A stretch of 64,000 bases of DNA from Paramacrobiotus metropolitanus (GCF_019649055.1 NW_026570271.1:558001-622000); one strand, 5' to 3'. Positions 11,801-25,612 are shown, counted from the stretch's first letter. The notes: generated by a model not told the origin, from the sequence alone. Made by a program: numbers and translations.

Positions 11801-14007
11801 CCGCAGGATGGGTACCCGGAAGGCGGCACTACCGTCCCGTGCTAATTTGGTCACACTCGAGGGGCGATTGTACATTTGGTCTTTGAGGCGCTGAGCAAAC
11901 GTTCGAGGCCGGAAGTACTCCGCATTGTCCCAAGATCGATTCACTGCCTAATTCACAGTTCATTACGCATCATGTGAATGTATTAACAAAGTGTGGTATC
12001 TGTTTACTCTGATATCTCACCTCAGCGAAATTCATCAACAGGTCGTACATGATAGCCGGTGCTTCGTTTCGCTACAACCGATCAGCAAACAAGCAATATA
12101 ACGATTACGTCCGATAGTACTTTAGAGCACAATGCTGTCAACGTTTATAAGCGCTTACGATCTTTTCTGAAGGCAGAGTTACGTTGTACACATCCACAGA
12201 TATGCGGGCAATGTCGTCAAATAAATCATCACCTAAATCATCCCACTGTACTCCAAATGATGCGACAGCGATAAGCGACCGAAAAGCTTGAAATGCCAGC
12301 TGCAATAAATTTTATTGAATTAATAAACTAAATAATTCGTTCGTTGACAAAATATATTCCGTTACCCCGTCGTCTTCCTCATTTTCTCTCCATGTAATTC
12401 GATAGGGGACGCCGGGTTCGAGATCAAATGCCAGTGTTAAGAACACCTGCGACGTACAAATGTGTTATGCATTAATTGAAATTCTGATACCAACACTTGT
12501 TACACAACGGAATAAAAGCCCTTAATTACTTACGTATTCTCCGTTTGTCATATTCATTTCGTGGGCGACAATCTGCAAATATACCAATTTAGTCTACAAA
12601 CAGAAGGACTGATGACAACTCCTTCGAGTTATACCATGAACTGGCGAACAAGCTGCGGGTACATGAAAACAATTATCACTGCAATCAAACAAATATTAAT
12701 GATCATAGCTAACGGCACCGATGAGGCTTTGGTCTGGGCATATTTACCACGCGTCCGAGTGCGCATAAAGGTCAGGACCTGGCGATATTGTACCGGGGAA
12801 AATTCTGTTACTTCCGGGTCAAACACATGGAACTGATTGGCACCGACTTTGCTGTACAGTTCACTTTGGACGAAAGCATCACAAAAAATAGCCGGTACAA
12901 AAATACCATGCGTCGGACACCATAAACCAATATTCCTGGTCCATCCGAAATGCAGCAAAAGAGCGGCTACACCGGCTTCCAGGGTCGCCGCGGGCATTGT
13001 TCCTAATTCTGCCATGGTAGGGAAATTCTGAAACTGATCCAAGTCTCCATTCGCGGGACTTAAGCTCAAAAACAGCAAATCAGCCGCTGCAATAATATAG
13101 TGATTAGATTAAGGTTAGATGTCACTAGTCGGAGATCAACGCTACAAAAACAGTAAGAGCATATTACGTAAATCGTCAACAACAAACAAACGTGGCTGAA
13201 TGACTTTGGTGGACTTAGTAAAATTGCGCGCCTGATTGGCGCTCGTGTTAACTTTTAGATATGTCTTTTCCTATTAAAGAGCGCAAGTCTACTAAGTATC
13301 ACATCGACGTTTGTTTAATTTAAATTGTAGGTCGCTGTAAACGATGCTAAGCTTGAGCTACATTTTAAAGTATTTTATTATGAGCATTTATACTTATAAA
13401 GAGCATGCATAACCTACCGGTAGTGAATTTGGCTAGCTCCAACTGCGCGCTATCACACCAGTCTGCAACAACGAGTTTTCACTATTTATTTTGTTAACAT
13501 GGACAAACAATAAAGGACTTGCCAAAATTGCAAATGCCAAAGGGTTCTGGCTGTCTAAGTTGGTGACTAGTATAAAGTTTAAATTAGGATCTATTGTTTC
13601 TGTTTACCAACAGCAAGGATCAGCAGGAGACTTTCGTTCAAATCCCTTTGTAGCGCTCTCAGATGCTGGTAATAGTATGCTGAGACAAAGGGCATAATAG
13701 CCTCGTACGCATAATCACAAGGATATGAGTATCCTTGTTTCGGCATGTACTGTGCCAGGTTCAAAATCGGAAGGACTGTCAAATGATTCGAAACCAGCGG
13801 ATATTTTTTCCGTATTGCAGATAATGTGGCATCGTACGCGGGCATCATAACCTCGTACCCATAGACATCGCTGTTGGACATCATCACAGTTGCAATGGTA
13901 ATATTTAAGCATCGCACATAGTGTAAGGAAAACAATATAAAAAAACCAAATCGCAGATAGCTGCGATGCTGGGCGCATAATAACAGACGATAAACTTTAA
14001 TGCACAA
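8828..14007 (-). CDS. Receptor-type guanylate cyclase, copy A
   Basis: About 21 exons, near 1,020 residues. Exons read include 13608-14007 (signal segment and start of the ligand-binding fold), 13418-13462, 12748-13086, 12635-12678, 12534-12572 (IVAHEMNMTNGEY, a natriuretic-receptor signature), 12366-12446 and 12159-12299, then juxtamembrane exons with CGFDGQHC. One TM helix (NLGPIFAGVALLIIIAISLF) is followed by a kinase homology domain (GICYIHTSPLHYHG) near 10.2-10.9 kb, a coiled-coil linker (HDLEEKVKIKTADL) and the cyclase domain. Catalytic features are present: metal Asp in FSDI and in IGD, guanine-selecting Glu in KVETIGD and Cys in RYCLFGD, then NTASRMES. The last exon (8828-8890) encodes GKGSINTYWL, the usual cyclase end. 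It should make cGMP at the plasma membrane on ligand binding. The usual VGF after FSDI is PAF. No frame break seen. Confidence 0.9.
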
Positions 14008-15094
14008 ACTGGTGGACGAATTTGTTCAGCTAGGCCGCCCAGTAATAAGACTTGAATTGCTACTGTAAAGGCTCAACTAGTAAAAATACTGTACCTCTGT
14101 AACAGCAATGTAGCTCATGGAAATCAGCTCTAACGCAGAGCAGATACGGTTATAAGAAATATCCGAAGCAGGTGGAAACACACGATCAGCGTAATATTGT
14201 TTGTACATCGCCTTTTGCAATGGGATATCAATAAGCATGGTGTACATATGTGTGTAACGGGTATCAAAAATGAACCGGATGCCATTTCCGTATGCGTGGG
14301 AGATGAAACCTCCGATCACCGATTAGATTTTAATACATAAATCGGCTGTTCCCATTTATCCCGTACAACTACCCACCAAGCAGAAACCGACCTGCTCCAG
14401 CCAACAGTAAGATCAATGACACTCAAACAGTGAAATTCAGTGGCGTTTCCAGTCACAAACCATAAAATTTCTAAAATACGACACTTAAAAAGACCGCCTT
14501 TTTCAAAATCTGCAGTACAAGAGTCAATATTTTGTTTCATGAACGACGACGATCAAATGAAATAACACTTAACCACAAATTTCACTGCCTGTGAGCGCGT
14601 ACAGTCGGGTAAACATTCGCACCTCCGCATGCATATAAGCGATCCCGGCTGGAAACATTGAAAAAACTAGTGTCGTCAACGCCGGGATAGCTGCAGGCTG
14701 ATTTTGGAAGCGTTTGTTTCTCAGTGGCACTATCAATGGTAGCATCAACTTCCCAACTTATTTCCTGCATCGCTTGGTCATAGGATACGGTATGTTCGAC
14801 TGCTTCGGAAAATAATCATCCGTGCTGTCTGGTGCGCCCAATTATATCATTCCAGTCGAAATTCCTTCGGGGTTATAGGCATTATACGAAATGTAAGGTG
14901 TCTCAAACTTCCGCTTAGCCCATGTTTCCAATGGTCCCGTACCGGCCGTATGTTCCATTATCACTACAGCAAGGAGGTTACAGGCATCATGTTTCCAAAC
15001 GTTCGCCCGTTCTTCCCGGGGAAGTTTGCGTTACATGTACTGTACAGCGAAGATGTAACTGCTTTTCGCTCCATTTAATAAACGCACTAGCCGC
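14008..15094 (-). other. Exon-like fragments of an unrecognised minus-strand gene
   Basis: Several protein-like stretches lie between cyclase A and the kinase-kelch gene. They are a frame near 14835-14945 with GPLETWAKRKFETPYISYNA, one near 14700-14815 with YDQAMQEISWEVDATIDSA, one near 14582-14650 with YMHAEVRMFTRLYAL, one at 14316-14540 with CLSVIDLTVGWSRSVSAWW, and one at 14077-14319 with RFIFDTRYTHMYTMLIDI. The last two abut in different frames at about 14316, which looks like a 1-base frameshift because no intron fits there. I do not recognise the family. This is either a decayed gene or exons I could not join. The fragment ending at 14091 has a plausible donor (GAG|GTACAG). Confidence 0.3.
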
Positions 15095-17558
15095 TTATTC
15101 AAATGGGCCGCAAGCAAAGAACGGTCGTCGCTCAATAGCCATATCGGAAGGTGAGTTGGACATGTTGACGTACGACCAGACATCGGTAACGGCATCGTAG
15201 ATCTCCATTGTATGCGAGCGGCAGTGCTTCTTGTCGTCCCACGACCAACCACCATACGCGTAGATTCGGTTGTTCGAAAAAAATGCGCATAAATGCGATC
15301 GAGGCTCTAACAGCGAACCGATGACCTGCCAGCTTCGCGTATCCATGTCCAGACGAAGACATGACTGCAGTGGTATGTCGTCCGTGTCTTTATTTATTCC
15401 ACCCAGGACGTAAATGCTACTGTCCAGGGCAACAAGAGCAAAGCGCGCTCGGGTTTCGGGAAAGTCAGGCAAAGAACACCACGTGCTGGTTGCTGTGTCG
15501 TAACATCCGACCGTCATTTCTTCAGCGTTCTTAACGAACCCAAGAAAAATAATTGCATCTCCAGCATACACTGCGTTTTCTATATGTGCAACAGCCTACA
15601 AAACAGCTGGTAATATCAAGCGAACTGAGCATGAGTTACATATCTATTTATACCTTTTGGGTTCTGATATTGGAGGTTGCGGCAAACATACATTCGTGCC
15701 GCCCACCAAGTCCGCGACCTTAAATACCGGTCCCGTTGATTTGCCCCCAATGTCCCAGTAAAATATTTTCTGGTGCACGGCTATTGGGCAAGTCATAGTT
15801 GCATATGCAAAGCGTAGCTCAACGTGACGATCGGTGTTGGTTTCCAGATTCCACATGATTGGATAAAACGGGCTGTAATCATCATCTCTAATTTGGCACA
15901 GTATTTCTTTGTCCACAATTATGAACTGAAGATCGAAGCTTTTGCGCTGTAAGGAAGTAGGCAGATCTATTCGTTCCATATGATTCGTATGCCAATCAAA
16001 TATCTGAACAGATATTGTCGATATTGTCGAATGCTCCGTGGTAAAAGATTTCGCAAAAAATATTATCACATTAGCACTGGAGTCTGTTGAGGCTCTCGCA
16101 GATATTTGCGGCGAAGTCGAGACCTTCACTTCGGCTCCATTTTCTGGCGCAGTCGGTGAGTGTCGATAATACACCAGTGTATTGTTATTTTTCGCTGGGT
16201 TTTCTAAACCGATTTCTTGCAGTAAACTAAGCAACAGAGAATGCACTTCGCCAGCTGGTTGGCGATGTCGCGGCGTAGTACATAAACAACACTGAATACA
16301 TGATGCAAATTCGGCGCATGCGCCGTCCGGAAGGCACGGGACACAGCCGTCAATTAGCAACGTCATAAATCGGCAGTCGGGAATCTGGTTTCCTGCAGCT
16401 ACGTAAATGCCGTTGTGAAGCAGCCGTTTCTCTTAATTCCCTGTAACCACTTCCACCAGATCTAGCAGAATGCAACCTAAGCTCCATATGTCGGTCTTGC
16501 GTCCAGGAATTTCTGCTGGCAGTCCTGCAAACTTTCTTAACATTTCTGGCGACATGTAACGGGGCGTACCCCGCAGGCGCTGAATGTCGGCTGACCATGT
16601 GGATGTGCGCTGAATTTGCACAAGATCATCGAGGTCGCCAATAAGGACTCTGTGTACGCTGTTCGGCAGTGACATTAACAAGATGTTTTCCGGTTTAAGA
16701 TCTCCATGAATTATCCTGCGGTCGTGGAGAAATGCGAGTCCGTCCGCCATCTCCAGCCCGTACTGAATGGTGTTGGCTTTGCCAAGTAGAATTTTGCTCT
16801 GCCTCATTTTGTTCAGGAAAGTTGCCAAGTCACCCCCTAAAATGAACAAATTAAATAAGCGTCAGTCAGTGGTTGGCGAGCGCGTTTAATGGCTGAATTT
16901 AATGGACCCGTCTAAGCAATCGAATGCTTTATTTTGTTGCAAGCGGCTTTCCAGCCAATGTACCTATATAAATCATTTGGCTATGGAAAACAAAATCAAG
17001 CAAACAAATAGTGTTTCGGGATGCGCGAAAGCGAAAGGTGCGAAGAATGTGTGGAGAATAAAACGTTGGCGCTGTGTGCTGTGTATCGTACCATTTCGTT
17101 TATCAGTGTGCCGGGCGAAAGTATCGAGGATAAACCATGAAATTCCTCCTACTGCAGTTACCGTTGTGCATGGCACAGATAGGACTTTTACCTGTGCAGT
17201 AATCCATCATTAGCTCTATGCATGCTCCTCCAGGCGCTCGCGTTAGAGTAACTTTGTGGTACAGCACGATATTGCTGTGATTAAGCGCAACCAGTGTATC
17301 AAATCGCCTGTGCATTTTCACCAGATAATCCTCGCTATCCACGGTGTCTTTATCCAAATGCACCACTTTAATGGCCACAATTTCCGGTCCAGCAAAATCC
17401 CCGCGGTAAATAATGCTGGCTTGATAGACAATCCCAAAGGTTCCTCGACCAATAAAGTCTGAGTTGCCGTAGTTGTACTTGCAGCTGCTACCAAATATCG
17501 TTATTTCAGGTTGGTTCCCGGTTGATTCAGTTTCGCTACTGTGCGGACCCCGGTCCAT
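15095..17558 (-). CDS. Protein kinase fused to kelch repeats, interrupted by one in-frame stop
   Basis: Three exons: 17192-17558, 15692-16836 and 15095-15595. The kinase N-lobe has a Gly loop (GRGTFG) and VAIK. Exon 2 gives IIHGDLKPENILL (HRD changed to HGD), GDLDD in place of DFG, GTPRYMSPEML and DIWSLGCILLDLVEV. Codon 257 is TAA (16433-16435). The same frame then resumes with EKRLLHNGIYVAAGNQIPD, through the end of the C-lobe and into a beta-propeller-like region with kelch signatures (IYVLGGINKD, IYAYGGWSWDDK). A kinase regulating or docking through a kelch propeller would be the inferred role, with the catalytic Asp of HGD and the first Asp of DLD kept. No GT-AG intron of workable size removes the stop. 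It may be a recent pseudogene, a sequencing error, or use readthrough. Expect a truncated kinase if translated normally. Confidence 0.65.
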
Positions 17559-18872
17559 AACTATACTGCATGATCACGAGCGATAGCGCATACCCATTAT
17601 CAGTGCATAATGGATTACTGTATTTCTTTATCCCATTTCAGTGCAAAGTTAAAAGAAGCTTTAAAACTGTTACTGGTCTATACGGCTGTTTTGCGCTTCA
17701 GTGTGGTTAACACACACAGAAATCCAGCACAGTTATCCTTATCAAGATATTTTAATAATGCGGCGAATAACGAGTTCTTTTTTACAAACTTATAGCATCA
17801 GTATGCTATGAATGAATTAATTGAAACGCATTATCACCGGCAGCGTACCGTCCGGCTTGAGACTGCTATCAGACAGATTTGCTGTGTTTATTCTGATCAA
17901 ACTTATGATTGCCTCGGGGTTTGACGGTTTGGTAAATAAACTAATAAACTGCATAGTACGACTGCAGATATCCTGCAATGATAACACTGCACTTCCATGG
18001 CCATTATGATTTATCTGAACGGAAGTGAAGTCAATGCTGTCTAAAACTGCGGTAACGTACCTTCTGCGGTAACGGCAACGAACAGTGCCGTATGCTGATA
18101 AACATTTCCCAGCGATGAATGCACACTCTAATTGTACATTGTATATATTGTAGGTTAGTGTACCTATTGAATCATCATTTCGGGGATATTTAACCAGACG
18201 ATGCACATATTTTCATAATAGTGTGGCAATGTTTGCATATATACTGGCCACTGAAGCAACTCAAGTTTTTGCTCAGGTATATAAATTTAGATAACCGGAA
18301 AGTGCAAGCGGTAAGGTCTTATCCTGTTATCATATGTAGATTATGAACCCTTTGTATGAACCATGAAGTTTTCTCCGTTGGCTGACGAATTCTTTTTAAT
18401 AAAATCTTTTTCCAGTTTGACGAACAAATTGTAATTTTGCCCAGTGATACAAAAATTTTATGATCATACTGTACATTCAACGTCGAAATTTTGTTTAGCA
18501 GTATGTACATATAGCACAATTAAAATAACAAGGAAAAGTATACTCGTATTTTGTAAAAATTTGGCATGGAGTATTTGGCTTATGATTTGCCATGGCATAG
18601 TATTTTTGCAAAAATTGACTATACAAACAGTCAGTTCCCATGCGAAATCCAGTAAAAGAACGACGGAGAACCACATTTCCCACCATATGAAAATTCGCGT
18701 AGACAACCCGGACCCACGAGCTGTGTAAAGTGATGAAATCAAAATCCCAAAAAACGCTTAAAAATGCTAGTATCTGTGCTTAGATGATAAAAACTTACAA
18801 GCGGTTACGTTGTTTACCTGCCGGAAAGTGCATTTCTGCATTCGGATACGATGCAAGTTCATGATAAACCAT
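17559..18872. other. Intergenic, no supported gene
   Basis: A 129-codon minus-strand frame (17817-18206) is open but has no domain or signal peptide. A strong donor-like AAG|GTACGT inside it argues against a single-exon gene. The rest is AT-rich. Confidence 0.35.
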
Positions 18873-21800
18873 TTAATTTGGCCGTACGCTGTCGCGCTTT
18901 CCGACGACTGTTTCCAACCAGTATGTATTAATGGTTCCCTTTCCCTATGAATGAATGCACGGACATGTAAAAAAATACACGAAACAATACTATATTAACG
19001 GTGCAATTTCGACACGCAACTAAACGCCCTCGCCAAAACCTACGGAGTACGATTTAGTCACTTACCTTAACAGCGATTTCCCCACGGTCCTCAAATTTCA
19101 GTGCAGGGTTTTTTAACGCATCGGCATACGTAGTCGCACTCACGTGAATTTTGCCAGCTGAAACGGTCATTCGAATTATGCTACCAATCTTTTAACCTTG
19201 GCGAAATATGATGAAAGTTTTCGTAATGAAAATACCGGTATTTCAATACTCTAGACCGCGCCCTGTTACAAAGTGCTGTGATACAGCACTTTTTGAGTGG
19301 TCAAGTCTTCCTACCGGTTCCGGTGGATTCCATTCTACTGGCAGTATTCACAGTGTCTCCAAATCTAATAAAACGCACCAGGAAACTGGAACTTGTACCA
19401 TGAATCTACTTGTACATGTCAAGAAGATCAGGAAATTCTAAGCAGTACTTAACACTTCGAGTAACCGAGCACAGATTGTTCTCGACTTACAGACAGTATC
19501 TCGGAGATTTCGTTCCGATCACCCCAGCTACTAGCGGACCTGACGAATATATGGAAAAAGTTTTAGCCTGATAAGAGCGAGCAAATATTGGCTTTGTAAG
19601 GGTACAGCTTCAATACATGAACGATAGCAAAGACGAAGCGATGCTAGTTTAAGCAAAAACATACCCGTGTTGATCCCAATCCGAGCAGTTAAGGCAATGT
19701 TCGGTACGGATGCGGCATGAAAAGAACGCGATACACCAATCAGAGTATGAGCTAACATGCACAATTCCACGGCGTGGTCAACATTTGGTTGCGGAACGCC
19801 GCTGGAAATCTGTCAAGAGTGTAGGATAAAAGTTTCGGTCAAAGTTATTTTCGGAGTTTCAGCTGAGCTATTGGTAAAGTCGTAAAGAATAAATGGCTTA
19901 ACCAAATACGATATCAAAATTTTCAGTTTTAAATGCGGAAATTAGTGGCAACCGTGATCTATGGTAAATAAATTCGAGTATCACATTTACGTTGAACCAT
20001 AGTAACATTTGTATCATGCTGTAATACATATTGTGATGACCACTTACCAAATAAGAATCGCTAATGGTTTCCACTTTATAAGCGTCGAACTCATGAACCA
20101 CACCATCGAACTTTGAATGGGTGTTGTTCAGAATAGTTATCAGCTCTATAGGTGTGCATAACTGCAGCAATATGGCAAAAGCCGGGATATCACTGAATAG
20201 GACCGAAACACTGCTAAAAGACTCCGCGGTGATTGACTCTTTATTTTGAAGTCGCTGAATTATCGATCTGCAACCGAAAAACCTTTGCAGCAAGTTTACG
20301 TGAAATACATAGCGTTCCGAAAAAGTACCGCGGAAGTATTTCAGCAAGCAGTTGATCTGATTTGCGTTTTTCATCAATCAAATCGGCCGTCTTGAGTCTA
20401 ACTTTCTCCTCTAAATCGTGAGAATGCCGACTCAGAAGTAAGAGCATGTGAGATACGACGTTTTTTGGGAGTTTTGGCAGTGTACGAAAGACTTTCATGA
20501 TATCTTGGCAAGTTGGGCGGTGAGATAACTCCAAAGAAGAGCACCTGGCGATAACTTCATTCAAGGGAGTCGTGTTTATCGTAGTCTTCTCTCCTGTGAC
20601 AATATTCGTATAATCGGATTAGTGCTATCAATTTAGCATAAAATGTACGTGATACTGATACAAACAGGAACGCAATTTGCCGAGGCAGTGTGCAAACACT
20701 ACTCGTAGTAAAGTGCACTGCAGTTCGCATTACCTGTTTGATGTAAAACATCACTACATATCTTCCCGTAGCTAAGTATATCGGCATTTCGCGTTCCGGC
20801 ATCTGTTGCCTTGTTTGTTGATAATATACGGAATATCTCGTGATACCCGGTTTGGGAAATTTTCAAGGTGAAACGACTGTTGATGAAACAAGCGTTCATG
20901 GAGAGACTGCCGTGATAATGCAGCGGCGATGTGTGAATGTAACATAAGCCCTGGAAAGCTCAATTCGTTCACACTCAAGAACCGCGATTACAGATCACAA
21001 TGTATACAGTTTATTACGAACTACACTGGTAAGCGATACATACCTTTATTACGTCATACAAAAAGGAAAGCCTAATTAATAAATCATTTATAATGTCCTT
21101 CTGCATGATGATATCCCATAAACTGCCACGTTGTGAATATTCACACAGTAAATATGCAGGGAGATTTGCATTATTTGCAACCACTCCATAGAAATCGCCG
21201 ACATTTTCATGCGATAATCGATGCATCTGTAAGACAGCATGCCATATTATGTGTGACGAAACAGTGGATTAGGAAGCAAGTGGATAAGTTCCGGAAAGAC
21301 TAACCTTGAGCAAGTGATTTGTAAGAGAGCGATTGTGAAGCCACGCTTCAGTTGGACTGTCGTCGGACAAACGGATAAAATACGCCGATTGCTCTTCTAA
21401 CCTCGGTGTTGCTTCCGCATACGATATCATCTGCCTGCCATCGAGTTTTTCGCTTGATGTTTCGAAAGTTAGCGATGAAAAATGTAGGAACATATGGGAC
21501 ACAATCGAACGATTGGCTCTTCTCCTACAAGAAAATATAATTACGATGAAGTATCAAAATACCGATTCGTTGAATTAAAACTGTATGATTCCACCAGTTA
21601 CGATCAGAACGAAACACTACTTCTGCTTTGGGTAGGGCTTGATATAACTCCGTATACCGGGATGTACGTACATACGAATATATCTGTACGATCCTCCTGA
21701 GTCAGTAAAACTAAACAAGGAATTCACCACACTAAAATGAATGAAATTTACATACTCGTACCGATAGAGCCATCCTACGCTGAGAGCTATCACAACGATG

Positions 21801-24206
21801 GTCACCAGTGCGGCACTTGCTAGGATAGGTCCCAGATTTACTAAAAGGATGTAACCATTATAACCACGCTGGTGGAGCCTACCAACCAGCAACCTTAAAA
21901 CATAAATAAATAATTTATATAAACCTAGATCAATCGGACAGCTGTATCCATCAAATCCACAAGTTGGATGATTCGATGGAAAGCTGGTCCGGTTGTGCCA
22001 TATCCACAATGCCGTGTTGACAGTAATTACGGCATTCTTTTCCGTATCGAAAACCGCGGCTGCCTATGCACAATTTAGTCCATTGTTGTAATGTGCTGGA
22101 TGTTGGCAGTTTCCATAGTTTCGTAAGCTCGTTGCTGATTGTAACTTGTACATTACGCTTACTTCCATTTGCCCATTGGCTGGATTTAATCGCAGAATCT
22201 GGACGCGGAACGCTGCACTACCGTCCAGTGCAACCTTGGTCACACTGGACGGCCGGCTGTACAAGTACATTTTCAGGCGTTGAGCGAACGCTTCCGGGTT
22301 GAAGTACGCCACATTGTCCAGTGAAGTGTTGACAACCTGTTGGAAATCGTGTCATTATCCTCAACTGAAGAGCAGTTCGTTACACAAGCCTACCTCAGCA
22401 AAATTCATGAGGAGTGTGTACATTATTCCTGTTGCGGCATTGCGCTGAAACATTCGGATAAAATTGTGTCAATGTGACAACTTCAAACCATATTTCTAAG
22501 GGTTTCATAGCAAAATGGCGTGTCATAGCGTGGGTGTTACACAATGCTTACGATGCGTTCGTAGGGCAACGTTCGATTGTAGACATCCCTTGAAATTCGG
22601 TCAGTATCGACGAGGAGTTCGGTTAAATTATCCCATTTCACACGGAATCCGGTTACGACGATGAGCGAACGAAATGCTTGGTAAGCTACCTGAAATTTCC
22701 CGACAAAAAAAATCTTTTTTGAAACTAACTGCACTTCGCATTCGGGCCTTGTTTACCTCGTCATCCGTATTGTCCGCCCGCCAAGTAACTGGAGAGGGAA
22801 TGCCCGGTTGGAGGTCTAACGCAATTGCTATAAACACCTGCTAAGGGTAAATTTCTTCAGCTGCAACATTTGTAAATGGCAGAAAAATTCTGTTAATCAT
22901 TTACGTAATCTCCATTCGTCATGTTCATTTTGTTGGCAGTGATCTAAAATAGTATTATGTATGAATTTGAGTATTATTTGTACAATTGTAGTGAATTTTA
23001 AAATAATATTACCATAAACTGACGTAACAGTTGCGGGAACAGGAAGACCAGAATCACTAGAAAAGAGTATAAGTCTTAAGCTAACAAAAAAAGCGTAGCT
23101 GTCGGTTCAAAATTACCGCGAGTTCGGGTACGCATAAAGGTTAGCGCTTCCCGGTACTGTGTATCCGAAAAACCTGTCGTCTCCGGATCATAAACATGGA
23201 ATTGGTTGGCGCCGATTTTACTGTACAGCTCACTTTTGACGTAAGTTTCACAAAAGACAGCCGGTAAGAGAATTCCATGCTTTGGACACCAGAACCCAAT
23301 ATCTTTCGTCCACCGAAAATGCAGCAATATAGCTGCCACACCGGCAATTAACTTTGCAGCGGGCATCGGTCCAAACTCCACCATTGTCGGATAACGTTGA
23401 AACTGTGCTAATCCGCCATTGGCTGGGGTGGAAGCCAGAAAAAACACATTGGCTGCTGTAATACAAAACATGCCCATGCTTGCACCAAGAGTGATAATCC
23501 TCGGTGTACGGAAAAAGCAAACAATATTCTATTTATTTATTCTGCCACTATTGTATTTTAAACTGCTTTAGCACTTTATCCGTGATCTTTTTTAAGAAAC
23601 TTTGAGAAATTAGTAATTTATATAAGTATTTTGTGCCGTTCTTTCGTTTATAATCGCAAGTCGAATTTGAGATTCACCGGTAGCAAACTTTGCTAACTCC
23701 AGTTGGGCATCGTCGCACCAGTCTGCAAAAAGTCAGTACTTATAACGATCGGCACAATTATCAGACCTATCCGTAGAGTATGAATTTATTTTGAACTGAT
23801 TCCACTTACCCATAGTCAAAATTACCGGGAAATTTTCGCTGGAATTCTGTTTGAAGAGAGACAAATGCTGGTAATAGTGTGCTCCAAAATATTGTATAAT
23901 AACCTCGTACGCATAATCGCACGGATACGAGTAACCTTTAATGGGCATGTACTGTGCAAAGTTCAAGATTGGCAAATCGTTCAGATGCACAGAAACGTCG
24001 GGGTAGTTGTTCCTTAATAAAGATAACGTAGCGTCGTACGCTGGCATCAGCGTCTCATAACCAAAACCCTCGTTGTTTGTCATCATTACGGGCACAAGCG
24101 TAATATTTATACAACACGTACATCCCGTGTAGTGGACCAAGAAGAACGCAATGATGGTTAGACGACGTTGCAGACGCATCGCAGACAGTGTTAAGATTCC
24201 CGGCAA
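18873..24206 (-). CDS. Receptor-type guanylate cyclase, copy B
   Basis: It follows the same exon order as copy A. The start is at 24206 or at the internal Met at 24179, which gives the cleaner signal peptide. N-terminal exons match copy A closely (GYETLMPAYDATLS, DWCDDAQLELAKFAT, MRTRTRG, MNMTNGDYVFIAIALDL). The juxtamembrane module is WIWHNRTSFPSNHPTCGFDG, and TM is near 21780-21840 (LASAALVTIVVIALSVGWLY). The kinase homology domain has LCYIHTSPLHYHGSLS. Cyclase exons carry FSDIPAF, KVETISDSYL, GVIGTKSPRYC and FGDTVNTASRMES. The second metal-binding position reads ISD rather than IGD, so the Asp is kept and the Gly lost. The last exon (18873-18944) encodes GKGTINTYWLETV. The extracellular ligand is unknown. 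It lies between the kinase-kelch gene and a GNAT gene on the same strand. Confidence 0.88.
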
Positions 24207-25612
24207 CCAGTAACGATTGAAAACATAAACCGGACGAAAATTATCTTTTGACGACGTAGTAGTCCATCGTTCTGAAAGACGTAGCAGACTGGGGAAATAC
24301 TGAGCAAAATGGCTACTGGAATGACTCGTAATACGATACCATGTTTGTTAGCAAATCTGTTTGTTCAGGAAAATAGACAGAGTTCTAGTTTGATCGACGC
24401 ATGGTTAAATGTTAATAAATGGCTACCGGTTCCACAATATCAAGCGTTCTACGAGCAAATGTTTTCTTTCCACCTACGCGACCACACCTATGGTTTTACC
24501 TGATGTTTGTTGTGGCAGCTAAAAGGCCAAATCAAGTGGAATTTGCTCAGAAAATTCCAGCATTACAGCAATTTTGCTGTAATGGCTTGTCAGCGTTTGC
24601 GGGACCGAGATACGTCGAATGCTCTGTGCGGATTGTGCTCACTGTCAATTTCCTTACAATGTACACTGCGCAAGTGCCCGTGCTGCGAACAGTGAAGTGC
24701 TCTAATTTGCTTACGCCATGGAAGTACGTCATTATTGTAATTTCAGTTTTGCAGCTACTTCACTGTCTTTACAACAGTAAAGTACGTACGGTAGTTTGTC
24801 AATATTTGTGAGCTACAGCGTAAAACAAAATTTTAAATAAAGATTGATTTAGGATCAATTTGGCGGCAGATTTGCCTGCCACATCTAACGCAGTACACCG
24901 CACAACAAACGCAAAGAGTTGGAAAAAAATCGTTTTTCAGCTGGTCTTACAAGTTTTCCAGAATACGGCGTTCATCATGCCGTATGTATGTAGTTGTCAT
25001 GCGCACAATAATGCAAAGTAGTACTAACGAAAGCGGTAATGCGTTAATGCTCCGTACAGCCAACAAATATTAATTCACAATCAAAATTACGAATTCTTAT
25101 TCGGCCTTTGCAACTTTAACTGCACGGCAATAAAACGCTTTTGCAATTCAAACACATGTTTATTTCATCAAAGTTATTTCATAATGTTACGATAGTGATG
25201 ATGTTAACACCCTAATAAGTTCTGAATTTCGAATCGGAAGGAAAAATTTAGTAGTAGAAAACCATCTGGCCATATCTTAAATAAGGCTGTTTAGATTGCG
25301 TATTGTTGTTGTACAGAGGGCTGTTGCCGCTAAATCTGCAAGTGTTATTTTGTTGCAGTTACGAAGTAAAGTGACAAAGTTAGACGGTGTCGTTCGGTAG
25401 ATGGACACTACTGAAATAACTGCTCACAATTTCAACTCACAACTTGACCAAGCAAGTCTATGCCCAGAATCTTTTTTCTGGAGAAGACTGTTAACACGTC
25501 TTTGTACGACAGTTTATTTACGACGCGAAGACTCGTAGTGAAACGAATGGAGGCGTTTGAACAGTTAACATAAAACCGATTTAAATTCATATTGTCTGTG
25601 GAATTAAGCTAT
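24207..25612. other. Intergenic, no supported gene
   Basis: Upstream region of cyclase B and 3' region of the GNAT gene. The plus-strand 130-codon frame at 24419-24811 has no domain, signal or splice pattern and I treat it as chance. Confidence 0.4.

Noticed and set aside
17817-18206. 129-codon minus-strand open frame
   Set aside because: No domain, signal peptide or paralog support, and a strong donor-like site lies inside it.
24419-24811. 130-codon plus-strand open frame
   Set aside because: No recognisable features; consistent with chance in an intergenic region.
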